A stretch of 64,000 bases of DNA from Lucinisca nassula (GCA_963580285.1 OY757011.1:206105644-206169643); one strand, 5' to 3'; positions 1-10,925 are shown, counted from the stretch's first letter. The notes: generated by a model not told the origin, from the letters alone. Numbers and translations: made by a program.

Positions 1-78
1 ACTAGCGATTCCTACCTGGTTGGCTAGCTGTACGGCTACATGTACTTTGCAGTCTTTGTAGTACTTTGAATCTTTCTT

Positions 79-80
<2 letters not shown>

Positions 81-113
<33 letters not shown>
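81..113. repeat. poly-T tract
   Basis: A run of about 33 T follows a short CTTT-type stretch. It could be the poly-A tail of a minus-strand retroposed copy, but no recognisable body adjoins it. Confidence 0.8.
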
Positions 114-114
<1 letters not shown>

Positions 115-935
115 GTCACCGATCACAGTTATGAAATTGAAAAATAACACATCTTCGAGCAAAACGTCCCAGCAAGCATGTGTATATGGGGCACATATGG
201 GCAGATTCTGGGCATTTAGCCCATTTGGGTCCTACATGGGTCCCATATAGGATTTTTGCCCATATGAGAATTATATGGGTCCCGTATACGCAACATTCGA
301 TACCTGAGATGAAATTGCAATAATCTAAGATACCTTACAATTTCAGGATACATAAAAGGGCCTCAAATCGCTCCAATGTGGTACAGATATTGGACCAAAT
401 TATTTCCACGATATCTGCTTTCTACTATATGGGGCCCATAAGGGCTCGATGTGAGTAATAAGGGAAACAACTGTGCCATTAGTTAAGCTTAATATCAAAA
501 AAGTAAATTTCCTGATATAAATGCAGATACTGACGACAATAATAAAATAAATTTAATGGTTTTATATATATCACAAAATGAAAATATCTATTAACTTCCA
601 TTTAGATATTTGCACGACATGGACATTGTTTAAGGTCATGTTTTTTTATTAGAACTCGTTGTTTTTCCCAGTTACTTTTAAAATTGCGGACGATATATAA
701 TCACGCAAGAATTTACCAATTCAATTCAAGGGCGCAGACTAAAATTAATCGCATTGTACCGTAAAACACACCCCGTACGAGAATACATACTTTAAACCAA
801 AATCTCTAGAGACCCGAGTTCAGAACAGTAAAAATAAATATTCGAACCGCACCTTAGACGCTACCAACCAAAAAGGGCCGTAGTGATCAAAGGGCGGCCG
901 TCTCACAGCGAAAAGGGGAACAAAGTCAACGATAG

Positions 936-1400
936 GCGCTGTGGTTGCGGCCTCGGCTTTGCACTAAGGAGTGCCTATCGGTGACAGCGATCCCTGGATC
1001 ACTGTGAGAAGACCATAGCAGAACGGGGCATGGACTCACCGCAAGGAAAATCCATGGCCCGACCCACTCTCCAGAGGGGGTGTGGCAAGCGAGAAGTTAA
1101 GACAAGGTGTAGCGTTGTGGTTGCGGCCCATTGGCTTTGCACTTATGAACGCTGCACCAAAGCCCTAGCTGATCGGCAGCCACACAGCCCGAAAGAGGAC
1201 CACACGAAAGCACGCCGGGACTGGGCATGGACCCACCACAAGGAAAATCCGTCGCCCGGCCCCTCCTGAGGGGGTGAGGCAAACGGGAAGTCAGAACGAG
1301 ACGTAGCGCTGTGGTTGCGGTCTTTGGACTTTGCACTTAGGAGCGTTGCGTCAAAAGCCTGGCTGATCGAGAGCCACACGACCCAAAGGAAAACGGCACA
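936..1400. repeat. Diverged tandem repeat, three units of about 175-195 bp
   Basis: The phrase GCGYTGTGGTTGCGG recurs at 936, 1112 and 1306, each time followed by a GGCTTTGCACTTA-like block and a region with GGAAAATCC. The copies are clearly diverged. Short open frames across the units in several frames are a by-product of GC-rich repetition, so I do not call genes. Confidence 0.75.
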
Positions 1401-2120
1401 ACAGCACACTAGCAAACAAAGCCTCTCCTTCAGGAACGCATACAGAAAAGTGGGACAGAAATAAGAAACAAGACGCCTTATCACATCTTTTTCTTTCTTT
1501 TTTCGCAACTTTCGCTTTCGAATAAAGGATGTACATTATAAGGTTACCCAAACGGAATGACCTGGGGGCCCTCAAAAGGGCCTTCTGCATACCACCACGA
1601 CTGAAAACCCGCATCTCGCCTGGTATATCATACAGCCCTCCGTACTGCCCTTGTCGCATAACATAAAAATCACCAAAAACAGCAAATTGCACCATGACCG
1701 TAATAAAGACAGACGGTCAAGATGGCCACATATAAATACAGACAAGGGCAATTAACAAACTAACTGGGGCATGACTTAGCGCGACCTGAAGGAAGGCTTT
1801 TAACACACACAACCACCCACGCGAAACTAAACCAACATACAACCACACTAGATAGGTAGATATAGCGATAGTTGTAGGATGGGAGTACAGTAGAGAGGAT
1901 AGTATAGAAAAGAGAGATCAAAAACCTGGAGTTAGAAGAAGAAGAAGAAGAAGAGATTTCTCAAAAAGCGATTTCAAACATTTTTTATTTGTGTAAATAT
2001 GAAACATTAAAAACAAGATCGCATAGGAGCGCTCGACTGCGCACGTGCGCAGGCGGACGCTTGTATGCGACCTACATGATTATATAACAATTTGCACTAA
2101 CCACTTTGACTAAAGAGATT

Positions 2121-2887
2121 GGCAAACGTTGTCTCGGGTCCCCAAACGGCTAAGCAAGAATACTTTTATTTCTACTATGATGCCTTTCTACACGTAGGAT
2201 GCGATAGTGATATGCAAACATGGCGACACAAAATGACTCTCCTACGGTCCCACAGAATACGACATCCTGCGTCGAGGAAGGCATCGCCTTTTCTTAACTT
2301 CAAACGAAAAAGCATGAAAGGAGATTGACCTACTTTCCACATCCTCCGCGATAGAGGTCACCCACTAACTAAAATAAATACGAATTTGGGCCCGAGACGG
2401 CGGAAGCCAACACACCATGTTACTATGTTATATGTTGTATGTACAGAAGAAACAAAACACAAATATAATCTTCAAGCACAACCTTGCAGGTACAAAAATT
2501 GTCCTTCCCAGCAAATGTGGGCGGATGGGCTTGTCCCAAAAAGGACAACCACACAAAGGAGATCGGCTAACGTTGTCTCGGGCCTCCAAATGGCTAGGCA
2601 GGAATACACTTTCCTCCTATGGTGCCTTCCTTCACGTAGGATGCGTTAATGATATGCAAACATGGCGACTGACCCACTTATGGTCCCGCAGAGTGCGGCA
2701 TCCTACGTCGTGGAAGGCATCACTTTTTCTTAACTTAAAACGGCAAATCCATAAAAAGGGATTGACCTAATATGCACATCCTCCGCGATAGACGTCACTC
2801 ATTAACAAAATAAATACGAGTTCAAGCCCGAGACGGCGTAGGCCGGCACTTCATGTTATTATGTTGCATATTGTATGTACAGATAAA

Positions 2888-2920
<33 letters not shown>

Positions 2921-3010
2921 ACACAAAATATAAACCACTAGCTTTATCTTGCAGGTACAAAAACTGTCCTCCCCAGCAACTGTGAGCGGGTGGGCTTGCC
3001 CTAAAACGGA
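2121..3010. repeat. Tandem duplication with a 444 bp period
   Basis: Two diverged copies start with GGCAAACGTTGTCTCGGG-like sequence at 2121 and 2565. Both contain CACGTAGGATGCG, the block CATCCTCCGCGATAGA, and the ending GCAGGTACAAAAAYTGTCC (about 2486 and 2952). The second copy has an A-rich insertion near 2888-2919. No protein family is recognisable. Confidence 0.8.
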
Positions 3011-3517
3011 CAACGCCACCTTTAAGGCACAAGAAAAACAAGCAAAACAGGTCCGTGGCGGGGTAAGCACATCCGCCCGCATATATACTTAAAAAATAGA
3101 CAACTCAACAAGATGGGGAAACAGACCAAACAATGTAAAAATGTACATACGTTACATAAATATATAAAAATCAAATAAAAAAAATAAAAAACAAAAATAC
3201 CAATATCAAAATTGACCCTTTCCTGCTCTGACACGGTTCGGCATATTGACAAGCAAAAAATTATAACGTCGAGTAGAAGACAAAATGGACCGACTGCAGC
3301 GGACTTACGATAGACACGGACGGACGGGGCTGGAGCCGAGCGATGGTCTCCCCATTCACCGGCAACGTGGAATGGGGGTAGCACCGAACGGCTAAGGTGT
3401 AGTGCCAGAATGGATTAGTTCCCTGGGACCCCACCAGCTGACGACCCGCGACACGGGGAAACTGGAAACAACAACAACCAATTCAATTTTTTTAAAAGAA
3501 TGCCTTAATCTTTAAGG

Positions 3518-3814
3518 CTTTGTTTGATTTGAGGTTTAACGTCCCCGTCAACACTGTAAAGGTCATTTTGGAGACGTTGCTTCCAATTTTGTGGGACTTT
3601 TACCCGACATTGAGATGAAATGACATCTCAAGCCCTGTCGCCCAATGAAACCAAGAGGGTTTATTTATTAGCATGGACGGTCCGCCTCGCACCACGGTTC
3701 CTGGACAGGCTTAGATCCTCTAAGCGGTTTACCAGTACTAGTGTGCGGGACGGATTCAGCTCTGCGTGGAAGCATCATGCAGCCCATATATTTCTTCAAG
3801 CCCCTATGGGCGGG
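3518..3814 (+). repeat. Dispersed repeat family U, copy 1
   Basis: This block of about 300 bp begins with GATTTGAGGTTTAACGTCC and ends near CCCCTATGGGCGGGG. It recurs at 22317-22620 on + and at 11090-11376, 14928-15050 and 18778-19072 on -. The T-rich head and consistent boundaries suggest a SINE-like or MITE-like family. I see no tRNA-derived promoter in it. Confidence 0.75.
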
Positions 3815-4180
3815 GGCATCAGTCTTTAAGGCATCTCAACTGTATACATGTGCAATAAGTTAGTCTTTAAGGGTTTCTCAACTGTATACATGTGCAATGA
3901 GTTACAAATGTGGGTCTCTCTATGTTGGGACCATACCAGCCCATCAAGTGGGCTGGAACAATGAAAACTTGTAATTATTTGTTTGAACCTTTTCTCTTGA
4001 TTATAAATATGAGATTACCCACATAGAACCCATATGCTACCCATATGGACTGGCCCTTGTGGGTCTCAGATGGAACCGTGTTGCAAATCCCGTAAGGGCC
4101 CTATATGGAATGCCCATATAGGACCCACATGGAATCCCATATGGGACCCAGATGTGTCCCATATATTTTGCTGGCTTGGG

Positions 4181-4850
4181 TTATATAAAATATATTCCAT
4201 AAAGGTTAAATAGTATCTTCAAATATTTCCACGAGAAACAAGAAGAGGAAGAAGAAATCAAACAAATACATGCATTACGGGAAATGGATAAACGCTCATG
4301 GGAGGCAACTCCTGCAAAAGTTATTTTTTCTTCCATGACAATAGGGGTCATTAATGGAAAGTATTTGCTCCTCAGGAAATTTATAACACCTATTCTATGA
4401 TCTTGGCAATGCAAACGTCTTTCAATTACAGCCATGAGAGTACCCGGATGAAACAGTATGACGTCAAATCATCTTTAAGCGAAAATAATAATGATGAGCA
4501 CTATAAAAGGTGTTTTATAAGACCTTCGGTATATCTAGAATGAAATATATAGATGAAAAGGGTATCAGCTTTCGCTATTGCAGGTCCATTCCCGTTGTTA
4601 GTTCGAGTACTAGTGTGGTCCGATCTGGTTTTTAAACCAAGCGGTTATAAAACCTCCAAGCCAAATCACCCGGCTTCATCATCATGGTCACTGTCACAGA
4701 GTTTGACCGAAGGCAGTTCATGGGTCTACATAATTAAAAAAGATAAATTAAGCAGCTTTATTTAACGTCACATATTAGAAACAATTAACATAAGCTCTGT
4801 TGAGCTTTTTGGCGACAAACAAAGTACTCAATATCCTTAAACAAATACTT
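4181..4850. other. No recognised feature
   Basis: Between foldback element 1 and the first SINE I see no gene, repeat copy or structured RNA. Short frames here lack coding character. Confidence 0.5.
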
Positions 4851-4851
4851 A

Positions 4852-4990
4852 TCTTCCTAGGACTACCCCTTATAATGCGAGCGTCAGCCAAGGGAGCACC
4901 TAGTACCATTTCTACGCCTTTGGTATGGCAAGGCCCGGGATCGAACCCTTGACTTCCCGATCCCGAACGGACGCTCTACCGCCGCTAATT
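4852..4990 (-). mobile_element. tRNA-derived SINE, truncated copy
   Basis: Read on the minus strand this has an A-box-like GGTAGAGCGTCC, a B-box GGGTTCGATCCCGG, then CCATACCAAAGG and the body motif GGTACTAGGTGCTCCC. The same order occurs in the longer + copy at 5121, so the two belong to one family. The body is cut off on the left. Confidence 0.75.
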
Positions 4991-5120
4991 TGTCGTGACT
5001 ATGCTACTTGTCTGCGCCAACGGCGAAGAATCTTTGGCTGTTATACAATTCTATATTTTCTGGCACGCTAATACGGCATACTCATGAACAGTTGTGTCAT
5101 TTTTACTAGGCCTATCCACC

Positions 5121-5448
5121 GGCCCCGATAGCTCAGTTGGTAGAGTGTCCGCTCCGGGGAACAGGAGGTCACGGGTTCGATCTCGGACCGCGACATACCA
5201 AAGTCGTTAAGAATGGTACTAGCTGCTCCTCGCTTGGCACTCAGAGTTACGGGGTAGAGCTAGGACTGGTCGACCCAATGTCAGGATAATGTGACTGGGT
5301 GTTGTATCATGTAATGTGTCTGGGACATGATACTTCAGTGAGGCAGCACTATAAAAGTGAGCACTGAGCTCCCTGTCGCAACCAGACACCGTCGTGATAT
5401 GACTTAAAATTGTTGAAAGCGACTTTAAACCCGAATTCACGTGTGTAG

Positions 5449-5450
<2 letters not shown>
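5121..5450 (+). mobile_element. tRNA-derived SINE with bivalve-type body
   Basis: The head (5121-5200) is tRNA-like: GATAGCTCAGTTGGTAGAG as A box and ACGGGTTCGATCTCGG as B box. The body holds GGTACTAGCTGCTCC, GACTGGTCGACCCAATGTC, ATGTGACTGGGTG and GAGGCAGCACTATAAA, and ends GCGACTTTAAACCCGAATTC before a CA microsatellite. I recognise this arrangement from SINEs common in bivalve genomes (knowledge from memory, not searched). Transcription would be by Pol III and retroposition by a partner LINE. Confidence 0.8.

Positions 5451-5452
<2 letters not shown>

Positions 5453-5532
<80 letters not shown>
5453..5532. repeat. (CA)n microsatellite
   Basis: About 80 bp of nearly pure CA, interrupted once near 5500. 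It is the tail of the SINE to its left and abuts the CCCAGC end of foldback element 2 on its right. Confidence 0.95.
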
Positions 5533-5533
<1 letters not shown>

Positions 5534-5766
5534 CCCAGCGGGCATTTTAAGTTGAATAAATGTTTAATCAACATTCAGTTTCAACCTTGAATAAACATAG
5601 ATTTTTGGTTGATTTTGTAAGTTGAGCAAACGTAGAAGTGAAAACATTTATTAAACGTTGATAGATAAACGTTTATTCTACTCTAAAAATAAATGTTTAA
5701 TAAACATTGAATAACTGTTTATCTCATGTTGATCATGCCTTTAATTAAACATTTTTTAAACATTTG

Positions 5767-5996
5767 TTAACCCATTTAGTTCCAGAAACCCCTAAACGGA
5801 TACCGTGGCAAAACAGTGCAGGTCCAGATCAGACGCCACAGAACGCGGCGTCTGATCAGGGCCTCCACTGTTTGCTAGCAGTTCAGCCATTTTCCAAATA
5901 AATTTTGATGAAAACACAACCTGACGCCCCTAAATTTTGAAATGGACACCTGCTATATATAAGGAGGAAGATTCCATTTGGTACTAAAAGTGTTAA
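5767..5996 (-). mobile_element. Palindrome-centred MITE (family P), copy 1
   Basis: Bounded by TTAA at 5767 and 5993. Ends resemble TTAACCCATTTAGTWCCA and its inverse. The centre is an inverted repeat around GATCAGACGCCRC and its complement. TTAA flanks plus CCC-starting ends suggest piggyBac-type mobilisation (inference from ends only). Confidence 0.7.
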
Positions 5997-6139
5997 ACAT
6001 TAAGCAGACACTCAAAGTTAATTCAAGGTTCAGAAAGCGTTTATATCACTGTTTCAACGTATTCAAAGTTAAAACAACATTGATCCAACGTTGTTTGTCC
6101 ACGGGAGCCTCCCCGCACCCCCACTGTTAGGCACAAAGC

Positions 6140-7085
6140 GTTGAGTCTTACTGTTTGAGAAATATTCTTCTCCAGCATTAAGGTTTTACAGTAAAACAGT
6201 CTTTCGTACTTTGTAAGATCTTGCTTTAAAGCAGTCACTCTTACTGTTTGAGAAATATTCTTCTCCAGCATTAAGGTTTTACAGTAAAACAGTCTTTCGT
6301 ACTTTGTAAGATCTTGCTTTAAAGCAGTCACTCTTACTGTATGAGAAATATTTTTCTCCAGCATAAAGATTTTGCTTTAATGCAGTCACTCTTACTGTAT
6401 GTGAAATATTTTTCTCCAGCATAAAGATTTTGCTCCGGTTTTAAGCGGTCACTCTTATTGCATATGATGCATAGTTTTCTAGCATAAAGAACTTGCTTTA
6501 AGCGGGCACTCTTACTGTATGAGAAATATACTTCTCCAGCATAAAGATTTTGCTTTAAAGCAGTCACTCTTACTGTATGAGAAATATTCTTCTCAGCATA
6601 AAGATTTTGCTTTAAAGCAGTCACTCTTTCTGTGTAAGAAAAATTCTTCTCCAGCATAAAGATTTTGCTGTAAAGCAGTCACTCTTACTGTATGAGAAAC
6701 ATTTTTCTCCAGCATAAAGATTTTGCTTTAAAGCAGTCACTCTTACTGTATGAGAAAAATTCTTCTCCAGCATAAAGATTTTGCTGTAAAGCAGTCACTC
6801 TTACTGTATGAGAAATATTCTTCTCCAGCATAAAGATTTTGCTGTAAAGCAGTCACTCTTACTGTATGAGAAATATTCTTCTCCAGCATAAAGATTTTGC
6901 TGTAAAGCAGTCACTCTTACTGTATGAGAAATATTCTTCTCCAGCATAAAGATTTTGCTGTAAAGCAGTCACTCTTGCTGTATGAGAAATATTCTTCTCC
7001 AGCATAAAAGATTTTACTGTAAATCACACACTCTTACTAGTCTATACAGCGTGAAAAATATTCAGCTTCAGCATAAAGACTGTGT
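6140..7085. repeat. 58 bp minisatellite, about 15 units
   Basis: The unit contains CTCCAGCATAAAGATTTTGC and GCAGTCACTCTTACTGTATG. In the right part the motif CTCCAG falls at 6765, 6823 and 6881, giving a period of exactly 58. The left part has longer units of about 97 bp with an extra AAAACAGTCTTTCGTAC block. It lies inside foldback element 2. Reading frames through it are repeat artefacts. Confidence 0.9.
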
Positions 7086-7099
7086 AAGAAATATTCTTG

Positions 7100-7293
7100 T
7101 TATTTATAGCAGGAGTCTTTTTCAAAATTTACGGATGTCAGATTTTATTTTCTTCAAAATTTATTTTGAAAATAGCTGAACTTTTTGCAAATAGTGTAGG
7201 CGCTGATCAGACGCGGCATTATGTGGCATCTGATCTGGGCCTGCACTGTTTGTCAGTTACCCATTTTGGGGTTTGTGGTACAAAATGGGTTAA
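7100..7293 (+). mobile_element. Palindrome-centred MITE (family P), copy 2, 5' truncated
   Basis: The right part matches the family: GATCAGACGCGGC centre, CTGCACTGTTTGTCAG, and the end AAAATGGGTTAA at 7293. The left terminal segment is missing where it meets the 58 bp array. Confidence 0.65.
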
Positions 7294-7974
7294 ACCTCTA
7301 TAAAAATAATAAGTCTGTACCCTGATTTTAATTTGACTAATCATATTCAATTATGCTGCATAATGAAACAACTAAATATAGGTTAACGATGTAAATAAAT
7401 AAATAAATAAAATCCCACTGACTCTGCTATAGCAGATATATTTAGGAAGAAAAAATCAATAAAAATACATAGGTTTAACTGTAATGTGGGGTTTACTGGG
7501 GTCTGGTTAACAGGATTCTTTTCCCTCCTCAGTGTTGTGCCTAGGCTCGATTGCTTGGGGGACACCAATGGCCCTTATGACATTTTCCAAAGGGTCATTT
7601 TATATTTTAAAGGGGCTTCAGTAAATAAAATATAAGCAACGTTGTTGATTTCTGAGGGTCATCCAGGCCCCATGTTTAATGTTGAAAGGGCCATCAATGA
7701 CTTTAGGTAGGCAAATGGCCCCATGGCCCCCTCTCGGCGCAACACTGCCTCCTTGTGTAGTGTGTATTTTATAACTACATACTCGAACTGACTAGGTCAT
7801 GGCCGATAAAATTCAGCGTCTGCAAAAACGATTATCACTCCACTGCAGTATATGCACAGACTGAAAAAAAACAAAGACAACATCGTACATTTAGTTCATA
7901 TTTCTCGAATATATAATACGACATGTACTCTCGAGTATACTAAATTAGCCTGTTTAGTCTGGCATTCCAGATTA

Positions 7975-8208
7975 TTAAACCCTATGTGGCAATGGAATCT
8001 TCCATCTTTATATGTTTAATCTGGTTTGGTCCATTTCCAATTATAGGGGTGTCAAATATGGCTTGTCTGAGGTAAATTGTTCGAAAACGCATGGCGCATA
8101 ACCAAATAGTGTAGTCCCAGATCAGACGCCGCGTTCTGTGGCGTCTGATTTGAGTCTTCACCGTTTACCAGTGTCCCACAAATGTGAGGCTAGGCATATA
8201 TGGGTTAA
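7975..8208 (+). mobile_element. Palindrome-centred MITE (family P), copy 3
   Basis: TTAA at 7975 is followed by ACCCTATGTGGCAATGGAATC. The centre is the GATCAGACGCCGC inverted repeat and the right end is TATGGGTTAA at 8208. It is diverged but near full length. Confidence 0.7.
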
Positions 8209-8731
8209 ATACGCGTGCAGATCAAACAAAGAAATAACAAATTTTCAGAAAACTTTCAAGAATTCAGAAATCTGCGCCTCCAACTAACACAAATCCGATT
8301 TATTGAAACTTTGAAAATCATTGTTGTCATAGAAGTGCAATGAAAACACTTACCTAAAAGGTGAAACAAGATTTAAAATTCTTCAATTCTTCAAACACAC
8401 GCTTGAAAATACTAAAGGAACTCTATGGCGGTGTGTATTGATGACGTATATATTTATGCAGTGCATTCCGGGAATGGTTGAGATCTAAACCATATTTCAC
8501 TGTTTAATAAATGCTTGAATTCTATGGTTAATCTATGTTGAAGATTAAACTTAATTGTATTGCTGAAAGTTTAGTATAAACATATATCAAACGTTTATTA
8601 AATGTCAAATATCAACGTTTGATAAACGGTGGCAAAATGATGTTTATTAAAGGTTGATATATAGTTTATAAACCAATCAACCATTCTTAAACAACTTTTC
8701 AACGTTTATTAAACGTTGAGTGCCTGCTGGG

Positions 8732-9063
8732 AAGGCTCATCCAATCCAATAACAATACAAATTAATGTGTGCAAGGCGTAGTGTCAGTCTGACTCAAGTC
8801 TTTTGTAAAAGCTAGAACTTAATAAAATTAAAATTCTGGTAATTACCTCCCCTGTTAAGATTAGGTCATGCTGTGCGGGACTGCTACCGGCATTTACATA
8901 CAGATATAGGCCCCAGAAATAAACCATAATGGGCAGCCCCATAAGGAACTAAAGTCATGATATGAGTCGAGCTAAAGACGCGTTGTGAAATTTTCTCGAG
9001 TATATCTCCTATTAATAGCTATTAAACAATATATAGTTGAAAAAGATCCAGGGGCCTACAACA
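8732..9063. other. No recognised feature
   Basis: Between foldback element 2 and the tRNA gene nothing coding or repetitive is recognised. Confidence 0.45.
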
Positions 9064-9145
9064 GGTAGCGTGGCCGAGCGGTCTAAGGCGCTGGTTTAAG
9101 GCACCAGTCTCTTCGGAGGCGTGGGTTCGAATCCCACCGCTGCCA
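9064..9145 (+). tRNA. tRNA-Leu (anticodon AAG)
   Basis: An 82 nt gene with an intact 7 bp acceptor stem (GGTAGCG with CGCTGCC), A box TGGCCGAGCGG and B box GGTTCGAATCC. The anticodon stem CTGGT/ACCAG encloses the loop TTAAGGC, so the anticodon is AAG at 9098-9100 and reads CUU. A long variable arm (TCTCTTCGGAGGC region) is typical of type II leucine tRNAs. There is no intron, the discriminator is A, and CCA is not encoded beyond the final CCA of the acceptor. A T run follows. It closely matches the animal tRNA-Leu(AAG) consensus and looks functional. Confidence 0.96.
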
Positions 9146-9150
9146 AGTGA

Positions 9151-9157
9151 TTTTTTT
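9151..9157 (+). terminator. Pol III terminator of tRNA-Leu
   Basis: Seven T residues begin six bases after the tRNA 3' end, the usual RNA polymerase III stop signal. Confidence 0.85.
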
Positions 9158-9217
9158 CATAAATTTCCTTTCTTTTAATAAAGGTTCTTGTCAACATCGG
9201 GTCACGAGCAAAGAAAA

Positions 9218-9470
9218 GAACGGAAGTTCTTTTATGCATTCAATCAAGAAATATTTACTTTCCCAGTGCATTTACAAAATACTTATTCACCATATTTGCA
9301 TTATTTGCTGGCTCCCAGCTTGCACATTGTCAATATTGGAAAAACAGGTCTGGTTACCTGTTTTTCCATTACTGATTACATTCAGACTAGGAACCAGCAG
9401 ATAAACTACAAATAAGGTGAATAGTCACTACTGGGAAGCAATGTTGTGCATATTTCAATGAATGCATTGG
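9218..9470. repeat. Nested inverted repeat of about 250 bp
   Basis: The left arm has CTTATTCACCATATTTG and TTTGCTGGCTCCCAG. The right arm has their diverged complements, CTAGGAACCAGCAGATAAA and AAATAAGGTGAATAG. At the centre, GGAAAAACAGGT and ACCTGTTTTTCC form a perfect 12 bp stem with a six-base loop. Outermost, GCATTCA and TGAATGC pair. This is MITE-like. Short reading frames here are incidental. Confidence 0.7.
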
Positions 9471-9476
9471 CTCACG

Positions 9477-9504
9477 CGACGTCAGTGACGTCGATGCGAC
9501 GTCG
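9477..9504. promoter_or_regulatory. Cluster of three GACGTC palindromes
   Basis: GACGTC occurs at 9478, 9487 and 9498, the first within GACGTCAGTGACGTC. These resemble CREB/ATF-type sites. No exon is recognisable next to them, so a promoter role is unproven. Confidence 0.35.
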
Positions 9505-9746
9505 AAATAAACAATGGTTCTCTTCAATATGATTGGACGATGACGATGTTCATGATTGCGCCAATGACGTTGTTCAATAGGCTGCTATCAATAGAAAATG
9601 CGTGCAATGGTTTTTCTTCTGAACAACATCTGGTCACCGGCAAAGTTTAAGTAAACCCCTCCGGGTGAGAGCTAGGACTAACTTCAAATACCAAAGGTTC
9701 TGGTGTATGAATGTACACATGAGCTTGAAGTTCTGTATATAAATAG

Positions 9747-9816
9747 CCTATATATATATATAGCGTGGCCGAGCGGTCTAAGGCGTGGGTTCGAATCCCA
9801 CCTATATATATATATA
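9747..9816 (+). pseudogene. Deleted tRNA-Leu copy between 16 bp direct repeats
   Basis: Positions 9763-9800 match the tRNA-Leu at 9064 but lack 31 nt covering the anticodon arm and variable arm. The deletion joins at the repeated AGGCG. The A box TGGCCGAGCGG and B box GGTTCGAATCC both remain. On each side is the same 16-mer, CC followed by seven TA units (9747-9762 and 9801-9816). The acceptor stem is lost, so it cannot be a working tRNA. The flanking direct repeats suggest target-site duplication, or a TA-repeat locus into which a fragment was inserted. Confidence 0.8.
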
Positions 9817-10205
9817 ATTATGAAAAAAATTAAAGAAACACTGGAATAAAAGTTATTTTTCCTGTATTTTTAACAACCGGTTTCATCCATGATGGAATTT
9901 TCAAGTTAACAATGATGTTTATTATTGTACGCTATATATATAATTCATAAGGTTCAAAATCAAAAGTGGTACTATATGCCATTTCTTTGAAGTCTTTATA
10001 TTTAGATATTTTTCAGTATGTTTTGATGGACCAAACTTCAAGCGCCTTTGGAATGTCTGATTCACGTGACCCCAAGTTGGGTCTCGAACAAAGTGAAGTA
10101 ATAAAGGTTCTTTCAGGCGTTCAATTAAGAAATGAATATTATCGATTTAACGTCCATCGAAGTGGGAACGATGTTGTTCATGATTAATAGACATAGAAAT
10201 TTTAT

Positions 10206-10220
10206 TTGTTTTATTTTCAT

Positions 10221-10271
<51 letters not shown>

Positions 10272-10290
10272 TTTTATTTTATTTATTTAT
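10206..10290. repeat. (ATTT)n microsatellite
   Basis: About 20 ATTT units. Nothing is recognised between 9817 and this tract. Confidence 0.95.
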
Positions 10291-10344
10291 AATGGAACCG
10301 TGACATAAAAAGTAGTAACAGTAGATACCACAGGTATTCATGCG

Positions 10345-10580
10345 AACTGAACAAATAATTTGTCTAAATCAACATAGAAGTAAGGGGCGATGATTGCGGC
10401 CGCGTAATCCTCGCGGCTCTTCTGTCGCGGTGAATTGTTTGTTATAGTTCGTCTTTGAATGTGTTGGATGCCATATGTCTATAATAATAGTTATTTCATC
10501 TTTGTGATTCTTTTCCCTTTGGTGTCTCTGATGGGAGGTATGGGTTGATTGCATCGATTCCTGACCATTGCTTTCACTTC
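10345..10580 (+). mobile_element. 3' UTR fragment of Penelope-like family
   Basis: It contains AACAAATAATTTGTCTAAATC, CCTCGCGGCTCTTCTGTCGC, TTCCCTTTGGTGTCTCTGATG and a GATTCCTGACCATTGC-like end. The same order occurs at the 3' end of the longer copy at 39500-39905. The middle part is deleted relative to that copy. Confidence 0.65.
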
Positions 10581-10890
10581 TATATTGTACATAATATATT
10601 ATTTTAAGACTTGAATCTATACTTATATACTATACTTATATACTATACCTCAATCTGTAAAATCCGATCTCGCTGCGGCTATGTTACTTGTCATGCTGGC
10701 GGACATTGAGGGGTGTCAGACATATTGGGGTTCTTTATTATGATGTTGATTAAAATTTCCGAAGCATAGGTTTAACGTTAATTTGTCATTTTATATGATA
10801 ATACATGTAATTGATTATTATTGATTAAAACATTTTCTAATTTAATTTTCATGTTGTCAGACATATAAGGATTGCGGACAATAATGGATG

Positions 10891-10891
10891 C

Positions 10892-10925
<34 letters not shown>

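Larger units (their letters stand above)
168..4180. mobile_element. Foldback-like DNA element 1 with subrepeat-built inverted ends
   Basis: The left end begins CCCAGCAA and is followed by repeated ATATGGG/CCCATAT units (about 168-290). The right end (about 4020-4174) carries the same units in inverted orientation and finishes with TTGCTGG. Read inward, both ends show CCAGCAA, then ATATGGG, then CACAT and TGGG in the same order. The interior has tandem duplications and a dispersed repeat but no convincing transposase, so this would be non-autonomous. Exact boundaries and a target duplication are not clear. Stretches without a recognised feature (about 300-930, 1400-2100 and 3010-3510) show no coding signal. 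Confidence 0.6.
5534..8731. mobile_element. Foldback-like DNA element 2
   Basis: The left end starts CCCAGCGGGCA and the right end, read on the minus strand, starts CCCAGCAGGCA. Inward of both ends lie repeated short motifs related to AACGTTTATTAAACGTTGA (about 5540-5760 on the left, 8500-8720 on the right). The interior holds three copies of a palindromic MITE and a 58 bp minisatellite, but no transposase. The stretch 7294-7974 shows no feature. The terminal hexamer CCCAGC is shared with foldback element 1. Confidence 0.6.

Noticed and set aside
1030..1695. Overlapping frames near 1-1.7 kb
   Set aside because: They lie in GC-rich tandem repeats inside foldback element 1, overlap on both strands and show no domain.
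5219..5545. Open frame through the CA repeat
   Set aside because: It consists of SINE sequence and dinucleotide repeat; alternating Cys/Val is a repeat artefact.
9763..9800. Second functional tRNA-Leu
   Set aside because: The anticodon arm, variable arm and most of the acceptor stem are missing.
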